Shown here piece by piece: positions 23,887 to 33,868 of a stretch of 64,000 nt of DNA (positions within the stretch are counted from its first letter, which is position 1; each line of letters begins with the position of its first letter). The stretch is from positions 5,632,501 to 5,696,500 of the forward strand of contig JAMPIT010000848.1 in assembly GCA_026261815.1 (NCBI GenBank), given 5' to 3'. The position numbers were made by a program, and so were the translations under genes. The stretch comes from Monarcha castaneiventris obscurior (Eukaryota > Chordata > Aves > Passeriformes > Monarchidae). The notes under the pieces were generated by a model. It saw nothing but the letters and a program-made list of their open reading frames with translations, had not been told where the DNA came from and did no database searches.

Positions 23887-25290
23887 GTGAGCTTTGGGAT
23901 GTTCTCCAAACCTTGGGTTTCTGCTGCCTGGCTGTTATTCCTCATCCCAGCTGATTCCTCCAGCCCTGTGTCACACCCCAGCCCTGTGCCTCTGCCCCTC
24001 CCTGACCTGCTGGGCAAACCTCGCTCTCCTGGCCCACTTACCTGGGTGGGCAGAGGGCACTTCCCACCAGGCTCTTCCACTTGGGAAGAGAAGAGAAATG
24101 GTGGTAATTTGTCTGCCTGTCTTGGTGATGAGCTCATTTGTGATCAGGTTGAAAGGAAAAGGAAAGTAATACCAGAAGGGGAGAAAAGCCTTTATCTTTT
24201 TTTTTTTTTTTTTTTTGGTGGGACTGTCACATTGAGTCAATTTGGGGGTTTTTACCAGTTCTCAACACTTACCCTTTCCTAACAGTGAGCTCTACCCTAC
24301 CCTGGCACAATGATGGGTTTTTTTTTCCAAAACCCTGCAACCAATTGCACGTTCATCCATTTTCCTGCTGCCTCTGCCTGTCCCCTGCCCCATCCCCCCG
24401 ACTGTACCAGCACAACATTACCTTTCTGAATGCAGAGGGAAACGAAGAGAGACTCAGAGAACACGTGAATCACAAGGAAGTGGTTTCCCTAGTGACAGTA
24501 ACCACATGAAAGCTCTCACCGTTTACTCTCACGGGACCTTTTAGCACTTTGGATTGTGGGGAGAGCAAGAAATGGTAAAAAATGCTGTGGTTGGGAAAGG
24601 AGCAGGCAAACACTGAAATGCTAAATGGTGTTGGCAACCCATGAGAAGCCACCAGCAGCTCCTGGGGGGGTTCCTGAGGTTTGTCCGTGCCCTGTGGAAT
24701 CACACGGTGGCTCTCAGGCCTCTTCTCCAAAGTGCTGGAGATGTGGGGAACCCACAGCACAGCACCACAACAACCCCTTCATCCCATGTCACCTCCCCAT
24801 GCTGGCGTGTCCCCCTGGCAGCACCCTGGAGGTGATGGGGAGGAGGACACTGCTGGCACCCCAGCCCTGGGGACACTGCCTGGATCTCCGTGTGCCGGAG
24901 GCGAGAACAAACCCCGGGATGGAAGTTTCAGTGTGCTTGGAAAGAGTACAACAGTAGGCAGAGAGGCAGATGGAAAGGGCAGGCAGACAATTATCAGTGT
25001 CTTTGGCTCACGCTCAAGAGTTTTTTCTCCTCTCTCTCAAATGTCTTCGATTTTTTGAAGCATCTCTGACAGCAAATGAGAGCAACGCCATCCCGAGAGC
25101 CCAGAGAAGTGGTGTCCACATGGGAAACCAACAAGAAAAGCATCCTTTGCTGGAGCAGGACTGTCTTCCTCTTCTGCGTTGTCACCCTGGGCACATTAGC
25201 TTAATAACGAGCTTTTTAGCAGATTTCAGTGAACAAGAAGCAATTTATTTGTCGTCATGGAGACAAAGAAGACCTTCTGGAAAAGAGCAT
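23887..25290. other. single-copy non-coding stretch
   Basis: Contains a 20-T run at 24197-24216 and no recognised gene or repeat. The T-run has no adjacent mRNA-like body, so it is not called a retrocopy tail. Confidence 0.4.
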
Positions 25291-25633
25291 TGAATGAAGA
25301 GAAGAAGGTTTATTGTGCAGAGCAATGAGGCATTCACTTGGAACATTAGCATCACACAAAGCAGGCCATACAAGTGGTCTTGCTAACTTCTGGATGCATG
25401 GTTGGATGCATTTTGGGTCCTGGCTTTCCCTGGAAAGGCCAAGAGGGGACTGGAGCTTGGTGCTCTACGCAGGATATTCGATGTCCAGCCCTGTTCCTAG
25501 ATGACTCTGGGGGAAAAGACAAAGGTTCCTTGTTGGTGCATGGCTGAATCTCACTGGTTGCATTTCTGCTGGGTATTTCTAGGGACTGAATTCTGAAATT
25601 CAGCTGCCAACTGAACAAACCCCAAATAAGCCA
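25291..25633 (-). mobile_element. probable solo LTR, endogenous retrovirus
   Basis: On the minus strand this 343-bp segment starts TGGCTTATTTGGGG and ends CTTCTCTTCATTCA, giving the TG...CA ends of an LTR. An AATAAA signal lies 18 nt before the 3' end (25309-25314, minus). Both sides are flanked by AGAGCAT (25284-25290 and 25634-25640), consistent with a target-site duplication, although the exact length is ambiguous by a base. No clear TATA box or internal retroviral sequence is present. The family is not identified. Confidence 0.6.
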
Positions 25634-26831
25634 AGAGCATGCATCTCAAAGTGTACTTTGTTCATTTATTTTGACAACTCTAGTGTTTCTTTAATTATTT
25701 ATAACACTTCTTACTGTACTGGAGTAGATTTTTTGTAAAAATAATGAAGCCTTAGTAGTATAGCCTCCATGATCACATCTGCAGGGGAAGGGGGAGGCAG
25801 GCAGCCACTCTCTGACGTGAGGGGAAAGGAAAATGTAGGTTGGAAGCAAAGTCTTCCTCCCTAAGAAAAGTTTTGAAGCACCAAAGGAGAGGGCAGACCT
25901 GTGAGACCCAGCACTGCAAGGGTTTAAAGGAGGTGTTTTTTTGGGGGGGTTGGAGAAGGTGAATTCCAGAAGTGCAGCTCCCTTCAGGAAATGTGGATTC
26001 GATGGCATGTGGATTTTGGCCTGCTGTGTGTTTGTCTCTGGAATGCTGTAGGGGGAACTGAGGTTTGGAGGGCCATCCGTGGGGAATTGAGGTGCAGAAG
26101 GAAGCCCTGCAGGAGGAAGGGCTCTCCCACCTCAGCAAGGTGCACACACCACTGCAGGTACACGAGAATGCTGAACTTGAAGCATCATCCTCCATAAATT
26201 CCAGGATGCTGGTAAGAAACACCTTGAGAGCCTTGATTTTGCAGAACAGGCTGAATTCCCTGCAGAGTCAGGGTGCGATATGATGTTCCAGTCTCAGGAT
26301 TTCTGGCAGGAAGGAAATGCTTTTCCCCATCCCTCCCAGGGGACAGGTGGAGGCTGTGCATGGCAGGGGGTGTACCCTGAGGTTTGCTACCTCTACACCT
26401 TGCTGACATTGACAAGGGAGTTTTTGCTTATGGGAAATTTGTCCTTTTTGCCCAAATTCCGGGGTGTGTTCTCCCCAGGGAGTCAGGGGCACCGTGGCTT
26501 TGTCCTCCTTGGAGCACACCCCACCACAGGCATCTGGACCCACTGCGGGTGCCCCAGAGAGGCAGTGAAAGAGGGAAGATCCCAAAGGACGTGGAGCATC
26601 TCCCAGAGGTCAGAGGAGACTTCTGGTAGAAATCTGGCCCCAAAGCAGGGCAGGAAAATATGGGCAGTGCCTGGCTTCAGGTGAGGGCTTCACTGAGGAT
26701 CCAAACCTCCTTGACTCTCTCATTCCCACATGCAAAATGTGTCCTTATTGAAGAGAAAAGCTCATTCTACCAGGCAAACGCTGGAAGAATGCAAAACCAC
26801 AAAGAGTTTATATATTTAACCCACACAAGGA
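25634..26831. other. single-copy non-coding stretch
   Basis: AT-rich at 25640-25760, then G-rich. It contains an 8-T/7-G junction around 25940. No gene is recognised. Confidence 0.4.
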
Positions 26832-27043
26832 ATATAATTATTCTTTTTAATCAAGTCTATTCAAACCATTTATTACTTTATTCTTCCATTTCAATAGCAG
26901 AATGATTAAGATGGAATCTTAAAGGAATTCTTCACAACAATAATAATGTCTCTTATCGCAAGAGGCAGTCTCTGCTCTGTCCTGCAAATTCACAGCATTA
27001 AAATATTAAATATATTCAATATATCAAAAACCTCCATTTCACT
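26832..27043 (-). repeat. AT-rich element, copy 2 of inverted pair
   Basis: Inverted counterpart of 11383-11601 at about 90% identity over its whole length. It keeps GTCTCTTATCGCAAGAGGCA and GGAATCTTAAAGGAATTCTT as long unbroken matches. Similarity stops abruptly at both edges. The flanks (TATATTTAACCCACACAAGG and TGTAAAACAATTCAAAGG) do not match those of copy 1. Confidence 0.85.
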
Positions 27044-27542
27044 CCTGTAAAACAATTCAAAGGATATGAGGAAGAGCCAGAAAGGGGCCCATTACAGTCT
27101 GCAAACAAATTCAAAAATAGGGAAAAGGGAAAAACTCCAGCATACACAATGAGCTGCAAATGGAACTCGGGCTCCAGAAATCCAACTTCACGGCAGAGCA
27201 GGCCTGGGGGAGAAGGACATTATCATTTTGAAGACTCATTTATATCAGCACACACTGTACATTATATAAGAGCCAGGCTTCCTTCAGCTCTCAATTTGTT
27301 GTCATCTTGTTTTTCAACGCACCATGTATTGGTAAGAGCAAAACTTCATCTGCACCCTGCACAGGACACACTTTCCGGAGGGTATAACAGAATAATAAAA
27401 AGGTAGAAAGTAGTGGGCTATGAATAAAATCTGTATCTTCCCCAACACGAGGGATACCTCGGCAGGAAAGGCACAGAGGTTGCAGTGAATGACAAGGGCA
27501 GGTCTGGCTGAGCCTGTTATCCCAAACCTTTTGGGATGGCTC

Positions 27543-27646
27543 TCATGCTCTTATTATATTTTTATTATTTGCTATATTTATTAGTAGTATCAGTTTAATT
27601 TATTTATTTGTTATATTATTATTGTCATGCTCTTATTATATTTTTA
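27543..27646. repeat. AT-rich tract with 22-bp direct repeat
   Basis: The 22-mer beginning TCATGCTCTTATTATATTTT occurs at 27543-27564 and again at 27625-27646. The 60 bp between are made of (TTTA)/(TTA) low-complexity sequence. A replication-slippage duplication is the simplest reading. Confidence 0.9.
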
Positions 27647-30600
27647 GGTTCTTAGTATGCCTGGCTTGCAAGACACAGGTCTCTTGGATGAGGGGGAGGC
27701 ATGCTGGTTGTATTTGCTAGGTGAATTTTTCCTCCTGCTTTTGACTAGTCTGTGGAAAGTTTTCGAGCAGCCTGAAATGGATCTTACATAATTCTAGGAG
27801 ATGTTTTTTAGAGCCTTCAGTTTTCAACACTTTATACCACATTGCTTCATGTATGGTTGACAAAGGCCTGAGTACTCGGAGTAAACAAGAAATAATACAG
27901 GAACGAGCAGGGATTTCTAAGTCTCCAAATTTTATTGATTAAATAGCTCCTGGGACCAGCCTCTATCCATGACTCAGTGGTAAAGGGGTTTCAAAGCTGC
28001 AGCACGTTCCAGGAGGCTGAAAACATTTCTCTTCATCAGTGATATGATGCTGGGGATCCCAAACAGGCAGTGAGCATGGGAGGGCATCCCTGGAGTGGGT
28101 GAGACCAGGCAGGATCCCACCCTGCTGCCTCGGAGCACCACTGGCCCCACAAGCACACAGCTCTTTTCAGTTCACAGGGCAATCCAGCACTCTGGGGGTC
28201 TCATCCAGAGCTCTGAGGAGCCTTCACATTAATCTTGATGGCCTTGAGGATCTGGCCTCCAGAATGGGATAATGCCTAATATTTCCCATGCTTTTTTCCT
28301 CAAAAAGTTCCCAAAGCATTTCTAAGGTTTTATTGTGCACTGCATCAAAGATCACCAAAATCACCCCTGCAGGGTGGTCCAAGGCCTGCAGGAGTTTAAG
28401 GTGGCTGGATCTCTGATGGCTTTCTCAAGGAGGGGCATGGAGGAGGCTGGGTGTGGTTTCTGGAGCTGTGCTGAGCCAGGACACGAGGTCCCTCTTGGCA
28501 GAATCTGCCATCAGCACAAAGAGCCCAAAGTTTAGTTTGGCACCTTCATTCCTGCCCAGGCTGATACCTGAGAGGGAAAAGCTCCAGGTTAAACCCTTCA
28601 CCATCTTGTGGATGGGTCTGAGCAGCTCCTGAGCAGAGGCTGATCCAGCTCATTTCCTCTTAATACATGGCCATAGAGAGACCCTCAGGCCTCGGTCACC
28701 ACAGCATCTGCTGGATGTTCTGACCAGTGACCCAGAGATGGAAATGTTACAGTTTGAGCATTGAAACCTTCATGTTTAGCCTGCATTTATTTATTTTCAC
28801 TGGCGGGCAAGTTGAAAAGCTTGGACTGCCCATGCAGAGAAAGGAAAAAGCTCAGAGGAGCAGGAGGGAGAGCTCTGGGTGGGCTGGGGGCTGTGATGGC
28901 CTCTGGGCAGGGTGGCAGAGACCTCCCAGGTGGGATGTGCACCTCAGCTTTGGGCAAAAGCTCTGTGTGCAAGCTTGAAATGTTCTCATTAAAACCTTCT
29001 CTGGGCAACTCCAGCCACCCCCCCTTTCCTTGGGATGGGTGATGCACTCAGAGTGGGGGGAGGATTGCTGAGAGCACAAGGCACCCCTTACACCAGGATG
29101 ACTTCCTGTGGTTCAGATCGTTTGAACAGCACCAAACCAAATCTGACCCAGCTGCCCCAACCCCCCAAGTGCTCAGCCTGATTTTGGGGACAATGCACTG
29201 TCCATGCAGCACCTCTAGAGACCCTCAGCCCCTCAAAGCATCCATGAATAAATCAGTCAGGGTCAGGTTCACAGGCAAACGGTGAGACCGTGTGTTCCAC
29301 CTGGCTGAGCAGGACTTGGAGTGAAAGCAGAAATGAAACATTTCTTCAGCAATCTCTGCCAGGCTCCTTCCCTTTCTGTTATCATTATCAGGACTGATTT
29401 TGTGCCTGGCACTCAAGGTTAAAGAGCTGTGCCCACTGCTCAGCCTTTCTGGGCTGAGTGGGAAGGAGGCAGGCCTGGGGCACACCATGAGGGGGAGGTA
29501 CAGAGGTGTTCAACAAGCTCCCTTTGCTCTGACATCAGCTCCCTCCAGCCCTTCTTTTCCTCTCTCTCTTGGCAGCATCTTGACCCTGAAAATCAGAGCC
29601 CATCCTCCCTCTGCAGCTTTTGACTCAAAATCCTGCCCTCCACTCCAGCTGTGCCTTTGGAGAAGTTTGACTGCATGCCAGGAATGCTCTGACTGAGGCT
29701 CCTGATGTCTTTCATCTTTATTCCTTCCCTCCTGCCATGCAGAGCTGGGACCTGCTCTCCAGGGAGGCTCCAAGGCAGGGATGTGTCCCTGCCACAGGGA
29801 ACCCCACCAAGGAAAGCACCCAAAGCACCACAAGATGCTGAAATCTGCAGCTCCTCTGAAATCAGCCCTTCCTCCCAGAAGTGTATTCTGCCTCTTTTGT
29901 CAGAAAACCTTCCTGAACCACCAACCTCTTGCTTATTTTTCCCATATCCTTGCAGTTATCCCCACAGCAAGGCAAGGACTTCACCCTCCAGCCAGGGCTG
30001 TCTGTCCATGCCTGGAACAAAGGATACAGTGGTTTAATTTGATTTTCAGGTTATGGTACTAAAAAGAGATGGGATAGATAGGAAAAAATGTGGGGAAAAC
30101 AAAAAGTACCAACAAGAAGGGAAATGCACAAGGACAAGGACAGCAGCAATTCTGCAAGAAAAGAAGCTGGATGGACCAGGATTGTGAAGGAAGAAGAATC
30201 AAACACTTCTCCTCACTGCAGGAAAAATCTGGACCACAGCCACCGGTGATGTTTGGGAGTAGCATCAGCCCCTTTGTCTGGGGAGATTTTCCCAACAAGT
30301 TTTGTCCCAGAATGGTAGGAATTAAATGCACATTTTCGTTCTTCCTCTCAGGAAACAGCAGGGATATGTCTGTGTGGGAGGGAGCTTTGAGAGGTGTGTG
30401 AGGAGGAGCAGGGTCTCACAGGCTTGATGTGCCCACACTTGGAATGGGGCTGCTCCTCTCTGGTGGGAGAGGCAAAGCATTTCATGGAGAATCAAATCAG
30501 GCTGCAAAAAGGGATTAAACCCTTCTTCCTCCTTCTGGCACCAACGGGAGCTCTAGGTGCTGGACACTTTAGGAAAGCCAGGAGAAATTGTCCCAAAGTG

Positions 30601-31069
30601 CCTCCTGGGAGCCCAGTTCCAGCCTGGAGACTCCTCTGGTGAAAAGCCTGGCTTCAGCTCCACAGCCAGTCTCCTTTGGCATTGCTCCCCCAGTGGGGAA
30701 GGAGCCTTTTGGGGCTGTGATGGGGTCAGCTGGGAGCTGAAGGACATCAGCTTCTTCCAGCTGATTGTCCATGGGATTGATGGAAATTGCAGAAATGAGC
30801 CACAGGGCTGGGATGGGGCAGATTCCTTTCACCTTCATCCACCCCAGGAGCTCAAAATGAGCTTTAGAGCAGGGGAAAGCTGCACACCCTCACACACCTC
30901 CCCAGCTGCCTGCACCCCTGTGCTGCCCCTTCCAACTAATCCACAGATCCCAAAAATGGTCAGGAATCTGGATACATCCCAAGTGCCTGATGCTCAATTA
31001 CCATTAATGATCATAATGATAATTCAGCCTATTCTACTCTTACTGCTCTTTTGAAAAAAAAACCCCAGA

Positions 31070-31670
31070 ACTCCCAAACCTGGATATAGTTATGAAATTT
31101 TCTTTCGGCCTCCATAAACCATTTCCAAGTAATTATACAGCGAGTGGAGTTGAAAAGGAGCCGCGCACAATTGTCATAAAATGTAATTAATTTGGAGTAA
31201 TTCACAATGGAGAAAAAGTGCTGCAGAGAGTAAATTGGACAGGAGACTTGTGTGCTGGGGAGATGTGGTTTTGAAAGGCTGCTGACTAATACAGCACTGA
31301 CCTGAAAGCAAATCCTTACATTCATGCTGGACCGGCTGTTTCCATGACAACAGTTGTTATTAGTAACTGAAAATGTATTGCTCTTACGAGTGGCAGCATA
31401 TTTTTTTCAGTTGAATTCAAGAGCAGCTGGGTACTTTACTCATGAAGATAAAGTGCTCAGATCGCTGCGGCGCTAATGCTGTGTGCTGCACCTCTCACAA
31501 CACCAACCTTATACTTACACATGATACAAAGAAACGTGCGTGTTGCTCGAGGGAAAAAAAAAAAAATCCTCCGAAGGCACGGAGTAAATGGCAACTTGTA
31601 CCAAAGAAATCAAAAGAAAATAAGCACGGTCATCACCGTGCTTTAAATTAACTCTTCAGTGAAATTCCCT
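31070..31670. promoter_or_regulatory. candidate conserved non-coding block
   Basis: Single-copy, AT-rich sequence that keeps several CpGs in a CpG-poor setting (GAGCCGCGCACAATTGTC, CAGATCGCTGCGGCGC, AAACGTGCGTG). It has homeodomain cores (AAGTAATTATACAG, AAATGTAATTAATTTGGAG) and ends in a perfect hairpin at 31622-31643. A 13-A run lies at about 31555. The function is unproven. Confidence 0.28.
31622..31643. repeat. perfect 9-bp inverted repeat, 4-nt loop
   Basis: Arms AAGCACGGT (31622-31630) and ACCGTGCTT (31635-31643) are exact reverse complements separated by CATC. In RNA this would be a stable stem-loop. No poly-U terminator or microRNA-length precursor surrounds it. Confidence 0.9.
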
Positions 31671-31962
31671 GGGGATTCAGGCTGACTGGAGCGTTCCAGG
31701 AACAGGTAAATCCTGTTAGGAGATAAGGGAGCCAGCCTGACATCCCAAAATGTGATGCCAGCCCTCCAGGGGGCACTGAGGACATCTCACCCTTTAGATT
31801 AAGCTACTTCTCATGCACTACCCCCACTTGTTCCTGTCCTGAGAGCAGCATTTTTTACGGTATTTAAATGAACAAACTTGGGAAAGAAAAACTCTCACCT
31901 GGTTCAGGCCTGTGCAATGGCTCTGATTGTAAAAGCACCCCTCTGATTTTTCCTAAGGAGGA

Positions 31963-32217
31963 CTGTTTTTAAACTGAAAAGGATTTGGTTTAGATGAGAT
32001 TTTAGAAAGAGTTTCTCCCCTGTGAGGGTGGGGAGGCCCTGGCACAGGGTGCCCAGAGAAGCTGTGGCTGCCCCTGGATCCCTGGCAGTGCCCAAGGCCA
32101 GGTTGGACATTGGGGCTTGGAGCAGCCTGGGACAGTGGAAGATGTCCCTGCCCATGGCAGGGGTGGCACTGGATGAGCTTTAAGGCCCCTTCCAAACCAA
32201 ACCATTCTGTGATTCTT
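31963..32217 (+). repeat. CR1 LINE, 3' fragment
   Basis: Runs from a diverged 'aaactgaaaaggatttggtttagatgag' through TTTCTCCCCTGTGAGGGTGG, the 'cccagagaagctgtggctgcccctggat' block and CTTTAAGGCCCCTTCC to the tail CATTCTGTGATTCT. About 255 bp long, with good preservation of the 3' half. Confidence 0.94.
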
Positions 32218-33765
32218 TCCACACATCAAAAAGCTTGGACTGTGCCACCCCTCAAAAAATGCTGTGGGTCGACTCCAACTGCAACTAAACCAATTTAGGC
32301 TCTCTCAGGTTTATCCGTGGCTGGTGTGCTGCTGTGTATTTCGGGTGTCCCCTTCTGGGACCTGTGAAGGGAGTGGAAATCTCTTTGCACCAGAGTAAGA
32401 GGGGAGTAGAGCCCAGGAAAACATCAGTTGTCAAAGTTGCTCGAGTAGGCAAAATGCTGCACATTATATTGTGTGAATGAGCCTGTGAATAGCAATAAAA
32501 TATTCAGGAAGCAAATAAGTTACAATCCATAATCAAAAAATGTTGCAAATTACATCCTTAATAGATTACATTTATAATCTACTTGAAAGAGATCTTTAGG
32601 CACTTAATTGACACATTCCAAGATAGCTATAACATATTGGCTAGTTAGATACCAATTGACATACTTATTAAATATCAATTAGCGCATTCCATAATTTGGT
32701 ACCTAATTAGCTTGCTATAGCTATTCTATCAAATGCCAATTAAATGCTTGAAATTTCTTACAAGTTGGCTGTACTAAGATAATAATTAAGAATGCATTGC
32801 TTAAGTCATTTTTAGTTAATTACATGGCAAACTAATTTTGGCTACACACATTAGACCTTTCAATAAATCCCTCTTTATCAATCAATTGGTATCTAATGAA
32901 CTCATTATTCTTCTGCTGCATCTGAATAAAACCCTGCTTTGCCATTCTCCTGGGTGGATCTCAGCCTGGATGTGGGGCTCTGTGGGGCTCCCACCCCCAG
33001 GGCTCCCACAGGGAGGTGAGATGCCACGTTCCCAGCCTGATGAGCAGTCCCTGTGCTCCCATCCACGGTGTTTTGGGAGGGGTGGGTGTGCAGGGGTGAT
33101 GGTGCCACGGCTCCAACCTCCTGCAGCACAGAGGGCTCAGCACTGACCCAGCAGCCGCACCCAGGGTGGGCCTGAGGAAGGATGGAGAGGCACAAGCTCG
33201 TGCTGGGAGGAAAGGGTCGGCTGGCTGAGGATGCTCTGAGGTGTGGGAAGTGAGAGGACAGAGAGGGATGAAGGTGCTGGAGCTCAGGAGAGATGGGAGA
33301 ATAGCGTAACATGAACTTGTGCAGAAGCAATGCAGGAAGGAGCCTCGCAGAGCTCTTTGTGTCCCCTACGGCAACAGAGCACCACTCAAAATATAAAAAT
33401 AGCCTCTTGTATTGATGTCTCCTCTCCCTTTTCCCCAGCAGCCATGAGTCAGCTGCCTGATTAGGCTGCTGCTGTGCGTGGAACATCTTTTCTGTCGGAG
33501 GAATCTGTTGCATCATGGTAGACAAGTTCCTGTGGATGCAAAGTCCCTCTGGATTCAGCAGACTTTGTTGGGGGAGCTGCATGTTCCCTGCCCCATTCGT
33601 GTGGCTGACAGTGCTTAGCTGGGCACCTGTAGCTCCTGCAGCAGCCAAACTGGGAGACCTCTGGAGGGGACTGCTGGCTTGGAATGTCACAGTGGGAGTG
33701 GGGCTACGGATTGCAGTGAATACGGAGACTGACGTGGCAAATCACAACACACATCACACCAAGAG
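32218..33765. other. single-copy stretch, AT-rich then GC-rich
   Basis: The first part (32440-32940) is the most AT-rich block of the window and has its own entry. The rest is GC-rich with a 261-codon minus-strand frame (32905-33690). That frame opens at a GTG, has no recognisable domain, and is not called as a gene. Confidence 0.4.
32440..32940. promoter_or_regulatory. AT-rich block dense in homeodomain-type cores
   Basis: About 500 bp of single-copy AT-rich sequence saturated with ATTA/TAAT/CAATTA words: GGCACTTAATTGACAC, TACCAATTGACATACTT, AATATCAATTAGCGC, GGTACCTAATTAGCTTG, ATGCCAATTAAATGC and TTTAGTTAATTACATGG. The recurring 'caatt(a/g)a' words look like a loose, decayed periodicity. 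It could be a clustered homeodomain-binding enhancer or a degenerate AT-rich satellite. Confidence 0.3.
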
Positions 33766-33868
33766 TGGGCAAGTGGAAGGTGTCTCTGTCCATGGCAGGG
33801 GGTTGGGACGAGATGATCTTCAAGGTCCCTTCCAACCCAAACCATTCTGTGGTTCTGTGATTCTAAGA
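33766..33868 (+). repeat. CR1 LINE, terminal 100 bp
   Basis: Only the end is present: 'gggcaagtggaaggtgtctctgtccatggcaggggg', 'gatgatcttcaaggtcccttcc', then CATTCTGTGGTTCTGTGATT. Confidence 0.88.

Larger units (their letters stand above)
27044..31962. other. single-copy non-coding stretch
   Basis: Includes an AT-rich tract with a 22-bp direct repeat at 27543-27646 and GC-rich unremarkable sequence at about 28000-30900. A CpG-retaining AT-rich block is at 31070-31670. No gene is recognised. Frames up to 165 codons around 30557-31054 show no domain. Confidence 0.4.

Noticed and set aside
24197..24216. 20-T run as a minus-strand retrogene poly(A) tail
   Set aside because: No mRNA-like body, target duplication or coding remnant adjoins it.
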